This document shows, piece by piece, positions 17,974-27,377 of a stretch of 64,000 nucleotides of DNA. Numbering within the stretch: the first letter of the stretch is position 1; the number at the start of each line of letters is the position of its first letter. Source of the DNA: Zestomonas insulae (GTDB lineage Bacteria; Pseudomonadota; Gammaproteobacteria; Pseudomonadales; Pseudomonadaceae). A program made the position numbers and the translations under genes. The notes under the pieces are model-generated. The model saw nothing but the letters and a program-made list of their open reading frames with translations, made no database searches and was not told where the DNA came from. The stretch lies in NCBI RefSeq assembly GCF_016901015.1, contig NZ_JAFEUP010000004.1, forward strand, positions 490,791-554,790. The letters run 5' to 3'.

Positions 17974-19104
17974 CTAGACCAGCGTCGCGCCCAGCGCGCG
18001 GACCAGTTGCGCCAGTGGCGGCGCCTCGCCGCTGAGGCGCACGCGCAGGCCATCGATCTCGCGACGCACCGGATAGCCCTTGCGCAGGGCGTCGAAGGCA
18101 GCTCGCCGCGCCGCGGCGTCGCCGTCCAGCGAGCGGCAGAAATCGGCGTCATCGCGACGCGGGTCGTAGACCGCCCGGCACAGGGTGGCCAGCGCCCAGT
18201 CCAACGGGGTCTGGGCATCCAGCGCCAGCTCTTCCAGCCAGGCCGCCGGCATCAACTCATTAAGGCCGACCTCAGCGGGCTGGCCGAGGTGCGCGCACAA
18301 CGCCTGATAGATCTGCGCGGTGCCGCGCAGCTTGCCGTCCAGGCTGTAGCCGGCGATGTGCGGCGTGGCGATCGCGCACAGCGCGGCCAGCTGCGGATCG
18401 ACCTGCGGCTCGCCCTCCCACACATCGAGTACCGCCTCCACGTCGTCGCGCTCTTCGAGCAGCGCGCGCAGCGCGGCGTTGTCGACCACCGCGCCGCGGC
18501 TGGCGTTGATCAGCCAGGCACCCGGCCGAAGCTGGGCCAGACGCTCGGCGTTGAACAGGTGCCGGGTGCTGGCGTCCAGTGGGGTGTGCAGGCTGATGGT
18601 GTCGCACTCGGCGAGGATTTCCTCCAGCGCGACGAAGTCGCCGCCTTCGGCCGCCTGGCGTGGTGGATCGCAGACCCGCACGTTCCAGCCAAGGCCGCGC
18701 AGCACCTCGACCAGACGCCCGCCAACCTGGCCAGCGCCGACCACGCCGTAACGCCGTGTGGCCAGCTCGACGCCCTGCGCCTCGGCCAGCGCCAGCAGGC
18801 TGCCGAGCACGTAGTCGACCACCCCGCGCGCGTTGCAGCCCGGCGCGCTGGACCAGGCGATGCCGGCCTCGCGGAAGTAGTCGAGATCGAGGTGGTCGGT
18901 GCCGATGGTGCAGGTGCCGACGAAGCGCACCGCGCTGCCCTGCAGCAACTGGCGGTTGACCTGGGTCACCGAGCGCACCAGCAGCACCTCGGTATCGGCC
19001 AGCGCCGCGTGGTCGATGGCGCGCCCCGGCAGGCGGCGAATCGCGCCGAAGCCACCAAAGAAGGCATCGACCAGGGGAATGTTTTCGTCGGCAAGTATGC
19101 GCAT
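17974..19104 (-). CDS. pdxB: Erythronate-4-phosphate dehydrogenase
   Basis: Second step of the DXP-dependent pyridoxal 5'-phosphate pathway: oxidises 4-phosphoerythronate using a tightly bound NAD. It is 376 aa, the normal length. N-terminal [20 protein letters not shown] and the NAD-binding motif [21 protein letters not shown] are typical, and the catalytic Arg, Glu and His lie in [16 protein letters not shown] and [15 protein letters not shown]. The C-terminal PdxB dimerisation domain follows from about residue 285. Monocistronic. Confidence 0.95.
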   Translation of the reverse strand: MRILADENIPLVDAFFGGFGAIRRLPGRAIDHAALADTEVLLVRSVTQVNRQLLQGSAVRFVGTCTIGTDHLDLDYFREAGIAWSSAPGCNARGVVDYVLGSLLALAEAQGVELATRRYGVVGAGQVGGRLVEVLRGLGWNVRVCDPPRQAAEGGDFVALEEILAECDTISLHTPLDASTRHLFNAERLAQLRPGAWLINASRGAVVDNAALRALLEERDDVEAVLDVWEGEPQVDPQLAALCAIATPHIAGYSLDGKLRGTAQIYQALCAHLGQPAEVGLNELMPAAWLEELALDAQTPLDWALATLCRAVYDPRRDDADFCRSLDGDAAARRAAFDALRKGYPVRREIDGLRVRLSGEAPPLAQLVRALGATLV

Positions 19105-19337
19105 CGCAGCCTCCAGGGATCAGGCCGTCATTCTAGGGCAGGCCTGGGGCGCGCGTCAGATTGCGCGTTGCACTCGCCAGGCGGGCCGCCATCCGCCAGC
19201 AAGGCGCAACACATGCGGGCTTTTCTGACCGTTGTGTCAGGTCTAGACTAATGGCTCCCCTGCAAGTCCTGCCGCCCGGCAGCACGAGTGCCCGGAACGC
19301 ACTGCCGTCATAGTGCCACTCGCATCTGGATGGACCC

Positions 19338-20726
19338 GTGTCTCTTTCCCTCTCCCGCTCCGCCCGTATCCGGCGTGAGCTGCGCGCGCTATTGAGCCTC
19401 GCCGCGCCGATCATGATCGCCCAGCTGTCGCACTCGGCGATGGGCTTCGTCGACGCCGTCATGGCCGGCCGCGTCAGCCCGCGCGACCTCGCCGCAGTCG
19501 CCCTGGGCAATTCGATCTGGATCCCGGTGTTCCTGCTGATGACCGGCATCCTGCTCGCCACCACCCCAAAGGTCGCGCAACGCTTCGGCGCGGGCAAACA
19601 CGAGGAAATCGGCCCGCTGGTGCGCCAGGCCCTATGGCTGGCCCTGGCGGTCGGCCTGGGCGCGGCGGCGCTGCTGGCGTTCGGCGCCGAGCCGGTGTTG
19701 CAGCTTATGGGCGTGGAAGCCGACCTGGTGGCACCGAGCATGGGCTACCTGCATGGCATCGCCATGGGCCTGCCGGCCGTGGCGCTGTACCACGTGCTGC
19801 GCTGCTTCAGCGACGGCCTCGGGCGCACCCGGCCGAGCATGCTGATCGGCATCGGCGGCTTGCTGCTGAACATTCCGCTCAACTACGTGCTGATCTACGG
19901 CCACCTCGGCTTCCCGGCGCTCGGCGGCGTCGGCTGCGGCTGGGCCAGCGGCACGGTGATGTGGTTCATGCTGCTGGTCATGCTCGCCTGGGTCAGCTGG
20001 GCGCCGGTGTACCAGCCGAGCCGCTTGTTCGGCCGCTTCGACTGGCCGCGCCGCGAACCAATCCAGCGCCTGCTCAGCGTCGGCCTGCCGATCGGCATCG
20101 CGGTGTTCGCCGAGTCGAGCATCTTCGCGGTGATTGCCCTGCTGATCGGTGGGCTCGGCGCCACGGTCGTTGCCGGCCACCAGATCGCGCTGAACTTCAG
20201 TTCGCTGGTGTTCATGATTCCCTATGCCCTGGGCATGGCCATCACCGTGCGCGTCGGCCAGGCGCTCGGCCGCCGCGAACCGCACGCGGCACGCTTCGCC
20301 GCGCTGGTCGGAGTGGCCACGGCGCTCGGCTACGCCTGCCTGTCGGCCAGCCTGATGCTGTTGCTGCGCGAAGAGATCGCGGCGATCTACACGCCCGATC
20401 CGCAGGTGATCGGAGTGGCGGCGATGCTGATCGTCTACGCGGCGCTGTTCCAGTTCTCCGACGCCATCCAGGTCAGCGCGGTCGGCGCGCTGCGCGGCTA
20501 TCAGGACACCCGCATCACCATGCTGCTGACCCTGTTCGCCTACTGGGGCATCGGCCTGCCGGTGGGTTACGCGCTGGGCCTGAGCGACTGGCTGGGTGCG
20601 CCGAGCGGGCCGAGCGGCCTGTGGCAAGGGCTGATCGCCGGCCTGACGGTGGCGGCGGTGATGCTGTCGCTGCGCCTACTGCTCAGCGCCAAGCGGCAGA
20701 TCCGCCTGTACCCGCAGGGCGGCTGA
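19338..20726 (+). CDS. MATE-family multidrug efflux transporter (NorM/PmpM type)
   Basis: A 462-aa inner-membrane protein with 12 predicted helices in two MATE repeats. The opening LLSLAAPIMIAQLSHSAMGFVDAVMAGRVSPRDLAAVALGNSIW is characteristic of cation-coupled NorM-type pumps that export quinolones and cationic dyes. It uses GTG at 19338; an ATG at 19330 is out of frame. From memory P. aeruginosa has pmpM at a similar neighbourhood, but orthology is not proven here. Monocistronic, convergent with tusA. Confidence 0.88.
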   Translation: MSLSLSRSARIRRELRALLSLAAPIMIAQLSHSAMGFVDAVMAGRVSPRDLAAVALGNSIWIPVFLLMTGILLATTPKVAQRFGAGKHEEIGPLVRQALWLALAVGLGAAALLAFGAEPVLQLMGVEADLVAPSMGYLHGIAMGLPAVALYHVLRCFSDGLGRTRPSMLIGIGGLLLNIPLNYVLIYGHLGFPALGGVGCGWASGTVMWFMLLVMLAWVSWAPVYQPSRLFGRFDWPRREPIQRLLSVGLPIGIAVFAESSIFAVIALLIGGLGATVVAGHQIALNFSSLVFMIPYALGMAITVRVGQALGRREPHAARFAALVGVATALGYACLSASLMLLLREEIAAIYTPDPQVIGVAAMLIVYAALFQFSDAIQVSAVGALRGYQDTRITMLLTLFAYWGIGLPVGYALGLSDWLGAPSGPSGLWQGLIAGLTVAAVMLSLRLLLSAKRQIRLYPQGG

Positions 20727-20753
20727 CGCGCGCGATGAAGGCCGAGGCGCGCA

Positions 20754-21008
20754 TCACGCCTCGGTTTTCTTGCGAATCCAGTACAGGTAGGTGCCGGCTT
20801 CTTCCTGCTGATCGAGCAGTTCATGGCCGAGGAACATGCAGAACTTGGGGATATCGCGGCGCGTCGATGGGTCGGTGGCGATCACCTTGAGCAGGCCGCC
20901 AGCGGCCAGGTCGCGCACCTTGTTGTGCAGCATCATCACCGGCTCGGGGCAATTGAGGCCGCTGGCATCGAGCACGGCGTCGACCGGTAGGTTGTCGGAC
21001 TGGGACAT
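20754..21008 (-). CDS. tusA: Sulfur carrier protein TusA
   Basis: An 84-aa cytoplasmic protein that takes persulfide sulfur from IscS and relays it for tRNA 2-thiouridine formation and other uses. The active motif LNCPEPVM contains the persulfide-forming Cys at about residue 20; the length is typical. ATG at 21008 has GGAGTACC upstream. It follows the CHAD gene on the same strand with a 51-bp gap. Confidence 0.94.
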   Translation of the reverse strand: MSQSDNLPVDAVLDASGLNCPEPVMMLHNKVRDLAAGGLLKVIATDPSTRRDIPKFCMFLGHELLDQQEEAGTYLYWIRKKTEA

Positions 21009-21059
21009 CTGGGTACTCCGAAATTTGCCCGCTATTGTCGCGCAAAGCTGACCCCGAGG

Positions 21060-21824
21060 TCACGTCGGGAAGTGCTCGACCAGCGCTTCGCAGGCCTCAT
21101 CGGCGCGCCGCTCCGCCTCAAGCATGGCCTGCTGCCAGAGCGGTGTCAGCTCGCGGAGATCGACATGCCGCTCTGCCTGGACCAGCCATTGCAGCAGGTC
21201 GTGCCATTCGCCGAGCGCCGATTGCGCCGCCTTCAGCAGCGCCTGTTCGCGCTTGCCCAGGGTGGAAAGCTGTGGATAGGCCTCGTCGCCATAGCGCACG
21301 CGCTTGATCAGCAGACGCAGGCGATGCCGATCATGGGCAGGATCGGCCAGCGCCTCGCCGAGCTTGCGCGCCTGCTTGCGCAGCAACTTGCTGACCTCCC
21401 GGCGAGCGCCCTGCAGTTCGCCATCGCGTTGGGTCTGCCGGCACAGCTCTGGCCAGCGGTCGAGCATCTGCAGCAGCAGGTTCAGCTCCGCGCCCCCCAA
21501 CAGTTGCTGATAGCCAGTCTGCAACGCGTGTCCACGCGGTGGCAGCAGATCGGCCTGCTCCAGGCGCAACAACTCGGCACACAGCACTTCGGCATCGCGC
21601 AACGGCCCGCTGCGACCGCCGAACGCCGAGGCGGCCTGCTCCAGGGAATCCATCATCGGCCGCCCGCGCAACGGGCGTAGCAGGCTGCGCAGCTTGCGCA
21701 CGGCGATGCGCATGTCGTGCAGCGCCTCGCCATCGGTGCGCGCCGCGAGACGCTCGCGCGCCGCGTGCAGCGCCACTTCGAGGGTCAGGACCTGGGCCAC
21801 CAAATCATCGACGAACGCAGTCAT
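21060..21824 (-). CDS. CHAD-domain protein
   Basis: A 254-aa, all-helical protein with conserved His/Arg-rich repeats: ALHDMRIAVRKLRSLLRPL and RHRLRLLIKRVRYGDEAY. CHAD domains bind inorganic polyphosphate through these basic residues. The usual CYTH triphosphatase partner is absent here, so this is a stand-alone CHAD protein. It lies 46 bp downstream of tgpA on the same strand. Its role (polyphosphate granule association) is family knowledge, not shown here. Confidence 0.85.
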   Translation of the reverse strand: MTAFVDDLVAQVLTLEVALHAARERLAARTDGEALHDMRIAVRKLRSLLRPLRGRPMMDSLEQAASAFGGRSGPLRDAEVLCAELLRLEQADLLPPRGHALQTGYQQLLGGAELNLLLQMLDRWPELCRQTQRDGELQGARREVSKLLRKQARKLGEALADPAHDRHRLRLLIKRVRYGDEAYPQLSTLGKREQALLKAAQSALGEWHDLLQWLVQAERHVDLRELTPLWQQAMLEAERRADEACEALVEHFPT

Positions 21825-21870
21825 GAACGTGCTCCCAAATGAACCCGCAGAGCCTAGCCCATCGCCGGGA

Positions 21871-23856
21871 TCAGCGGCTCAACCGCCAGGGTAAGGCGCG
21901 GCGCAAGCGTTGCAAATGGCCGCGTAGTTCCGCGGCAGTTGCCGGCTGACCGGCATAGCGCTGCGCCTCGAAGGCCTGGGCGAAGGCGCGGATCGCTTCG
22001 GCCTGGGCCGGCAGCGTCAGGCTGGCGCGCTCGGCGAAGGCGCGGGCGCCCTCGCCGGCACCACGCCGCAGGCCGTGGCGGGCCAGCAGTGCCTCGAAGC
22101 GCTGGAACTGGCGCTGCTGCAAATCACGCGTGCGCCGCCACGGCTTGAACAGCCACAGCGCCAGGCCGCCGAGCAGCAAGCCGCCGCCACCGACCAGCGC
22201 CAACGCCAGGTCGCGCGCGTCGATGCGTCCGAACCAGCCCTGCAGCAACTGCAGCTGCTGCTCGCCCTGGTAGCCCAGCACCCAGCGCTGCCAGTCGTAA
22301 TTGAGCTCATCCCAGGCCAGCCGCAGGCGATTCAGCCAGCCGATCTGCCGGTAGCGCAGCAGCGACATCGGCGAGTCTTCGAGGAAGCTCTGTTCGTTGG
22401 CCAGCGCCTCCTCCAGGCCCTGCTCGATGCGTTCCGGGGCGACCTGGAAAGTCGGATCGACGCTGCGCCAGCCAACGCCCTGGCTCCAGTACTCGACCCA
22501 GGCGTGGGCGTCGAACTGGCGCACCTGCAGGTAGCGCCCCGCCGCATTCCATTCGCCGCCCTGGTAGCCGGCGACCACCCGCGCGGGGATGCCCGCGGCA
22601 CGCAGCACGAAGACCATGGCCCCCGCGTAGTGCGCGCAGAAGCCACTGCGCGTATCGAACAGGAAGCCGTCCACACTGTCGGCGCCGAGCGTCGGCGGGC
22701 GCAGCGTGTAGCGATACGGCTCGCGGTTGAAATGCACCAGCAGCGCCTGCACCAACGCGTCCGGTTGTGGGTAGCGCTCGCGCAGTTGCGCGGCCCAGGC
22801 GCGGCTGCGCGGATCGCCCTGCGCCGGCAGTTGCAGGGCACGACGCAGCACACCCGGCGGCGCCTGCGGATCACGGAGCGCCTGCGGCCAGGAGGTGGCG
22901 CGGTAGCGCAGCACCTGATGCACCGGGCGCACGCGTTGCAGGCGGAAGTCGCTGAGCAGGCGCGTGGCCGGGAGGTCGGTCTGCGCCACGTCGAGACTGA
23001 ACAACCAACGCTGCGCGGTGGGCTGCATGATCACGTCGTAGGCCACCGAAGGCCCGCGCGTCGCCCATGCCGAGGCCGGCAGATACTCCACGGCCGGGTT
23101 CTGCGACCAGCGCCGGCCATCGAAGCGCTCCAGGGTCAGCGCCCGCCAGTACAGCTCGCTGCGCGGCGGCGGCGCGCCATCGAAGCTGACTCGGAAAGCC
23201 AGTTCGGCGGAGCGACTGAGTTCGGCGATATCGCCCGGGGTCATGCTCTCGGCCAGACCGGTGACGCCGCGATCGTTCGGCAGCGGCAGCGACCACAGCG
23301 GGCCGAGGCGCGGGAAGAACACGAACAGCAGGAGCATCACCGGCAGCGCCTGCAGCAGCAGCCCGGAGGCCAGCTTCAGGGTCGGCCACGGGCGGCTGGC
23401 GAAGCCGCTCTGCTGCAGGCCGATCAGCGCGGCGAGCAAGGCCAGCACCGGCAGCAGGCTGAACAGCGCGGCGAGCAGGCCGTCGTCGAACAGGTAGGAG
23501 GTCACCACGGCGAAGAAGCCGAGCAGGATCAGCACCAGCGCATCGCGCCGGGTCTGCATTTCCACCAGCTTCAAGATGAACGCGGCGATCAGCAGCACCA
23601 CGCCGGCATCCAGGCCGATCAGGCTGCCGCGCGAGAGGAACACCCCGCCGGCGGCGGCGAGCATCAGGCCGAGCTTGGCCCAGCCGCCGGGAAAGCGCGC
23701 GCGCATGCGGAAAATCTGGATGCGCCAGGCCGCGCAGCCGAGCCACAGGCCGATGATCCACAGCGGCAGATGGCCGAGGTGCGGAATGATCACCAGCGCC
23801 TGGGCAATCAGCAGCCAGGTCAAGCCGACGCGCGGAATCGGCTGCCGGGTGCTCAC
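21871..23856 (-). CDS. tgpA: TgpA-like membrane transglutaminase (DUF3488)
   Basis: A 661-aa inner-membrane protein. About five or six N-terminal helices (residues 10-190) are followed by a large periplasmic domain with the transglutaminase-like core: the catalytic Cys in DTRSGFCAHYAGAMVFVLRAAGIPARVVAGYQGGEWN, and the His and Asp in QFDAHAWVEYW and VDPTF. A last helix (about 550-575) precedes a cytoplasmic tail. It starts at GTG overlapping the DUF58 stop (GTGA). In P. aeruginosa TgpA is reported to be important for viability; substrate unknown. Confidence 0.9.
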   Translation of the reverse strand: MSTRQPIPRVGLTWLLIAQALVIIPHLGHLPLWIIGLWLGCAAWRIQIFRMRARFPGGWAKLGLMLAAAGGVFLSRGSLIGLDAGVVLLIAAFILKLVEMQTRRDALVLILLGFFAVVTSYLFDDGLLAALFSLLPVLALLAALIGLQQSGFASRPWPTLKLASGLLLQALPVMLLLFVFFPRLGPLWSLPLPNDRGVTGLAESMTPGDIAELSRSAELAFRVSFDGAPPPRSELYWRALTLERFDGRRWSQNPAVEYLPASAWATRGPSVAYDVIMQPTAQRWLFSLDVAQTDLPATRLLSDFRLQRVRPVHQVLRYRATSWPQALRDPQAPPGVLRRALQLPAQGDPRSRAWAAQLRERYPQPDALVQALLVHFNREPYRYTLRPPTLGADSVDGFLFDTRSGFCAHYAGAMVFVLRAAGIPARVVAGYQGGEWNAAGRYLQVRQFDAHAWVEYWSQGVGWRSVDPTFQVAPERIEQGLEEALANEQSFLEDSPMSLLRYRQIGWLNRLRLAWDELNYDWQRWVLGYQGEQQLQLLQGWFGRIDARDLALALVGGGGLLLGGLALWLFKPWRRTRDLQQRQFQRFEALLARHGLRRGAGEGARAFAERASLTLPAQAEAIRAFAQAFEAQRYAGQPATAAELRGHLQRLRRALPWRLSR

Positions 23857-24809
23857 GGCTGCTCTCCATACAGCGCCAGGGCACGCAGACAGGCTTCGCG
23901 GTGGCTGTCGCCGATCGCCGGTTCGAGCTGCACGCCGGGCAGGCGCAGGGCGAACGGCTGCAAGCGTTCGGAGAGCTGCAGCACCCAGTAGCAGAGCAGC
24001 GACAGGCGGCTCTCCGGATCACCGTCGAGGGCGTCGAAATCCAGCCACAGGTCGCGGCCGCTCAGGGCGGCGAAGTCCTTGACCAGCAGGCCCTGACCGC
24101 GCGAATAGGCCTTCCAGTGCAGACGCCGCTTGGAGTCGCCGGGCTGGTAGCTCTTCAGGCCCTGGAAGTCGTCGACGCCCAGTCCCGCGCGCCGCGCGCC
24201 TTCGTCCTCCGGATCGTCGTCGCTGCCCGCCGCCAGCGGAAGTTGGCCCTCCAGCGGACGCGGATAGACCAACAGTGCCTGCTGCAGGTCGGCAAAGCTC
24301 CAGGCCACCAGCAGGCCGAGCGGGAAGCGGCTCTCGACGCGCAGGCGCCCCGGGCGCAACCAGCCACGCCGCAGCGCCAGCTGATCCAGCTCGCACTCGG
24401 TGGCGCCCTGCTCCGGCACGTCCTGGGTGCGCAGCGGCTGCGGCGGCCAGCCGAGGGCGATGGCCTGGTGCGCGCGCTCGACACCCTCGAGGCGCACGCG
24501 GAAACGCGCCTGCTCGCCGACGAACACCGCCTGGCCACCGGCTGCGCTCAGCGTCAGCCCGGCGAGGTTGCGGTAGGTATGCAGGATGGCGACGACGAAC
24601 AGCGAGGCAAGCAGGAAGGTCAGCCCGTAGGCCAGGCTGTTCTGGTAGTTGATGGCGACCAGCAGCATCAGCGCCAGGGCGAGGAAGAACGCCGCGCCGA
24701 CCTGGGTGGGGATGATGAAGATGCGCCGCTGGGTCAGGCGGATCTGCGCCGCCGGCGGCAGGCGCTGTGCCTGCCACAGCGCCCAGCGCTTGCGCACGGT
24801 GGCGATCAA
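23853..24809 (-). CDS. DUF58 domain membrane protein
   Basis: A 318-aa protein. Two N-terminal helices (about 28-70) are followed by a soluble region with the DUF58 (vWA-like) core GLGVDDFQGLKSYQPGDSKRRLHWKAYSRGQGLLVKDF. DUF58 proteins almost always pair with MoxR ATPases and TgpA-like transglutaminases, as here. The start is TTG at 24809 in a TTGA overlap with the moxR stop, with GAGGTG at proper spacing; a GTG at codon 4 is the alternative. Confidence 0.85.
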   Translation of the reverse strand: MIATVRKRWALWQAQRLPPAAQIRLTQRRIFIIPTQVGAAFFLALALMLLVAINYQNSLAYGLTFLLASLFVVAILHTYRNLAGLTLSAAGGQAVFVGEQARFRVRLEGVERAHQAIALGWPPQPLRTQDVPEQGATECELDQLALRRGWLRPGRLRVESRFPLGLLVAWSFADLQQALLVYPRPLEGQLPLAAGSDDDPEDEGARRAGLGVDDFQGLKSYQPGDSKRRLHWKAYSRGQGLLVKDFAALSGRDLWLDFDALDGDPESRLSLLCYWVLQLSERLQPFALRLPGVQLEPAIGDSHREACLRALALYGEQP

Positions 24810-25723
24810 AGCGCCGGCACCTCACGCAGCAGCCATTGCACTAGGGCGCCGCCACCGTGACCGCTGGGGTCGGCGCGGTCGCGCAGGCGGTGACCGGCCA
24901 CCGAGGGCAGCACCGCCTGCACGTCCTCGGGGATCACGTAGTCGCGCCCGGCGAGGAACGCCCAGGCACGTGCCGCCGCGAGCAGCGCCAGGCTGGCGCG
25001 TGGCGACAGGCCCCAGGCGAACTGCGGCTGGCTGCGCGTGGCCTCGACCAGACGCAGCACGTAGTCGACCAGCGCATCGCTGGCGCGTACCTGCGGCACC
25101 AGGGCCTGCAGTTCCGCCAGTTGCTCGTGGCTGAGGATCGGCTCCAGGCGTGGCAAAAGCTCGCGCCGCGCCTCGCCGAGCAGCAGCGCCTTCTCCGCCG
25201 CCTTGGCCGGGTAGCCGAGCGACAGGCGCATGAGGAAGCGGTCGAGCTGCGACTCCGGCAATGCAAAGGTGCCGCCCTGGCTGACCGGGTTCTGCGTGGC
25301 GATCACGAAGAAGGGTTCGGGCAGCGGCCGGGTGGCACCCTCGATGGTCACCTGGCCCTCCTCCATCGCCTCGAGCAGCGCACTCTGGCTCTTCGGCGTG
25401 GCGCGGTTGATCTCGTCGGCCAGCACCAGCTCGGCGAAGATCGGCCCGGGATGGAAGACGAACTGCCCGCTGTCCTTGTCGAACACCGAGGTGCCGAGGA
25501 TGTCGCCGGGCAACAGGTCGGAGGTGAACTGGATGCGCTGAAAGCTCAGCCCCAGCACCTTGGCCAGGGCATGACTGAGGGTGGTCTTGCCCATCCCCGG
25601 CAGGTCTTCGATCAGCAGGTGACCGTGGGCCAGCAGGCAGGTCATGGCCAGGCGCACCTGGGCTTCCTTGCCGAGCAATACCTGATTGACCGCGTCCAAA
25701 CAGGCATCCAGTTTCGTGCGCAT
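24806..25723 (-). CDS. MoxR-family AAA+ ATPase
   Basis: A 305-aa AAA+ ATPase, first gene of a moxR-DUF58-tgpA operon. Walker A is EDLPGMGKTTLSHA, Walker B LVLADEINRA, sensor 1 FFVIATQNPVSQGGTFALPESQLDRFLMRL, and the C-terminal lid domain has GLSPRASLALLAAARAWA. MoxR proteins are thought to be chaperones for vWA-like partners. ATG at 25723 is preceded by CCAAGGAGCG; the longer frame upstream is not credible as protein. Confidence 0.9.
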   Translation of the reverse strand: MRTKLDACLDAVNQVLLGKEAQVRLAMTCLLAHGHLLIEDLPGMGKTTLSHALAKVLGLSFQRIQFTSDLLPGDILGTSVFDKDSGQFVFHPGPIFAELVLADEINRATPKSQSALLEAMEEGQVTIEGATRPLPEPFFVIATQNPVSQGGTFALPESQLDRFLMRLSLGYPAKAAEKALLLGEARRELLPRLEPILSHEQLAELQALVPQVRASDALVDYVLRLVEATRSQPQFAWGLSPRASLALLAAARAWAFLAGRDYVIPEDVQAVLPSVAGHRLRDRADPSGHGGGALVQWLLREVPAL

Positions 25724-25809
25724 GCATCGCTCCTTGGTTCGACTGAGGTCCGATGCTACCGAGCCCGCCGGCATCGGCATAGCGCCGGCAACCTTTGGTG
25801 ACGAAGACT

Positions 25810-25870
25810 GTCGGAGCGCACTCATTTGCGACGCCGGCGCGACCCGGATCGCGAATGAATTCGCGCCTAC
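25810..25870. repeat. Paired inverted repeat of a REP-like family, locus 1
   Basis: A right arm at 25849-25870 (core GCGAATGAATTCGCGCC) matches the arms at 29174-29271 in 21 of 22 positions. A degenerate left arm at 25810-25831 matches 18 of 22 in the opposite orientation, leaving a 17-nt spacer. It lies between moxR and the flavin reductase gene, two minus-strand genes. Confidence 0.75.
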
Positions 25871-25883
25871 AAGGACGATGTGC

Positions 25884-26492
25884 TCAGGGGCGGACCATCG
25901 AGAAGCGGTCGCGGGTGGTGCAGTAGTTGCTGCCGCCGAGGCGCCCGACCAGGTCGAGCTGCGCGGGATCGACATGCCGAGCACCCTCGAGCAGCACGCC
26001 GTCATCGATGTGCGCCAGCAGCACACGGGCGAAGATCAGGTGGCAGTTGGGCGTGGCCCGCGGATAGGGCTGCACCTCGTCGACCACGCACTCGAAAGCC
26101 ACCGCCGCCCCGGCCACACGCGGGACCTGCACGCGTTCGCCAGGCAGGCTGGCGATGCCGCAGTGTTCGAACTCGCTGAGGCCGTGCGGCAGCACCTGCG
26201 CCGAGGCGTTCATCGCTTCGGCATGGCTGGCGGAGACCAGCTGGATGATCAGCTCACCGGTCTCGCGCACGTTGCGCAGAGTGTCCTTGAAGCTGCCGTC
26301 ATCGCGGGTGGAGACGTTGACCATCAGAGTCGGCGGCTCGTCGCTGATCACTTGGAAGAAACTGAACGGCGCCAGGTTGCTGGTGCCGTTCGCCGCGCGG
26401 GTGGACACCCAGGCGATCGGTCGGGGCGTCACGGTGGACGCCAGCCAGCGATAGGCTTCGGCGGGCGACAGTCGGCTGAAATCGAGCTGCAT
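25884..26492 (-). CDS. Flavin reductase-like domain protein (FMN-binding split barrel)
   Basis: A 202-aa protein. The FMN-binding split-barrel signature is seen in RPIAWVSTRAANGTSNLAPFSFFQVISDEPPTLMVNVS, followed by KDTLRNVRETGELIIQLVS. Family members reduce FMN for partner monooxygenases or have unknown roles; no partner monooxygenase is nearby. ATG at 26492 has AGAGGTCC upstream. Confidence 0.85.
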   Translation of the reverse strand: MQLDFSRLSPAEAYRWLASTVTPRPIAWVSTRAANGTSNLAPFSFFQVISDEPPTLMVNVSTRDDGSFKDTLRNVRETGELIIQLVSASHAEAMNASAQVLPHGLSEFEHCGIASLPGERVQVPRVAGAAVAFECVVDEVQPYPRATPNCHLIFARVLLAHIDDGVLLEGARHVDPAQLDLVGRLGGSNYCTTRDRFSMVRP

Positions 26493-26572
26493 CGGGACCT
26501 CTGTGCAGGCAAATGGGGAAAACAGGGACGCTGGCTACACTAGCACTCACGACCTGCTCAAGGAGTGACTGT

Positions 26573-26887
26573 ATGAACCGTTTCCTGCCCCTGGCTGCAT
26601 GCCTGATCGCGCTGGGAGGGTGCGTCAGCAACGACCAGTACCTCGCCGAAAACCAGGAGGCGGCGGTCAAGGCCACCGCGACCCGCGCCGCCTTCGAACT
26701 CAACTGCAAGGACGTAACGCCGACGGTGCTCACCAGCAAGGTGGCGCAGCTGCGCTTCGGCTACGAGCGCACCGAGTACACCATCGGCGTGCGCGGCTGC
26801 GGCAAGCAGGCGGTCTACCTGACCTACTGCCTGAACCCGGACGACTGCAACGCTTTCAGCGACACCGCGCGCGTCCACAAGAACTGA
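26573..26887 (+). CDS. Putative small lipoprotein, hypothetical
   Basis: A 104-aa ORF. The signal sequence MNRFLPLAACLIALGGC ends in an LGGC lipobox, so Cys-17 would be lipidated. The mature part is about 88 aa with four more Cys (in NCKD, RGCGKQ, TYCLNPDDCN), suggesting disulfide bonds in the periplasm. No known domain recognised. ATG at 26573 has AAGGAG 8 nt upstream. It converges with the next small lipoprotein gene 22 bp away. Confidence 0.7.
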   Translation: MNRFLPLAACLIALGGCVSNDQYLAENQEAAVKATATRAAFELNCKDVTPTVLTSKVAQLRFGYERTEYTIGVRGCGKQAVYLTYCLNPDDCNAFSDTARVHKN

Positions 26888-26909
26888 ACGCCGACGCGGC
26901 GCGCCGCGG

Positions 26910-27188
26910 TCAACGCCCGGCGCGCGATTCGCGGATGTAGAAGCGCGCCTTCTCGGCCTTCTCGGTGCAGCCCTGGTACCCCTCGAACTGTTGCTGGGTC
27001 TTGGCCGCGGTCAGCAGCGACAGCGCCTTCGAATAGCTCACCGTGCCGGCGAAGCCCTCGGCCTTGGCCAGGTCCAGCTCCTTCCAGGCGGCATCCGACT
27101 GCGAGCCACAGCTTTCACGATAGGCAGTCTTGCCGGCACAACCGGCCAGGGCCAACAGCAGAACGGGCAGGCAGATCAGGGCTTTCAT
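26910..27188 (-). CDS. Putative small lipoprotein, hypothetical
   Basis: A 92-aa ORF. The signal peptide MKALICLPVLLLALAGC has an LAGC lipobox (Cys-17). The mature part is predicted helical (AWKELDLAKAEGFAGTVSYSKALSLLTAAKTQQQFEGYQGC) with a heptad-like distribution of hydrophobics and two further Cys. No family named. ATG at 27188 has AGGAGCACC upstream. It lies divergently from the patatin-like gene. Confidence 0.7.
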   Translation of the reverse strand: MKALICLPVLLLALAGCAGKTAYRESCGSQSDAAWKELDLAKAEGFAGTVSYSKALSLLTAAKTQQQFEGYQGCTEKAEKARFYIRESRAGR

Positions 27189-27377
27189 GGAATGTGGTGC
27201 TCCTAGGTGGACGACGAAGAAAAATTCTAGCTGTCGCTTGGAACGGCGCCCCGCGCAAAAGTGCCCAATCCACGGAAATGCCCAGCGACGACCGGCGGCG
27301 ATTTTAGCCATGCCGCGCCTTGGCGTGGTGAGACTCCGCGCGTATGTTCGAACGATGGCGATGGGGAGTGCCGAACG

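Noticed and set aside
22075..23991. A 638-codon plus-strand frame opposite tgpA
   Set aside because: Shadow frame with Gln/Arg-rich composition; tgpA has transglutaminase motifs in the other strand.
25724..26026. N-terminal extension of the MoxR protein by about 100 residues
   Set aside because: The extension runs through the REP-like repeat, has no family similarity and lacks a ribosome site; ATG at 25723 has a strong one.
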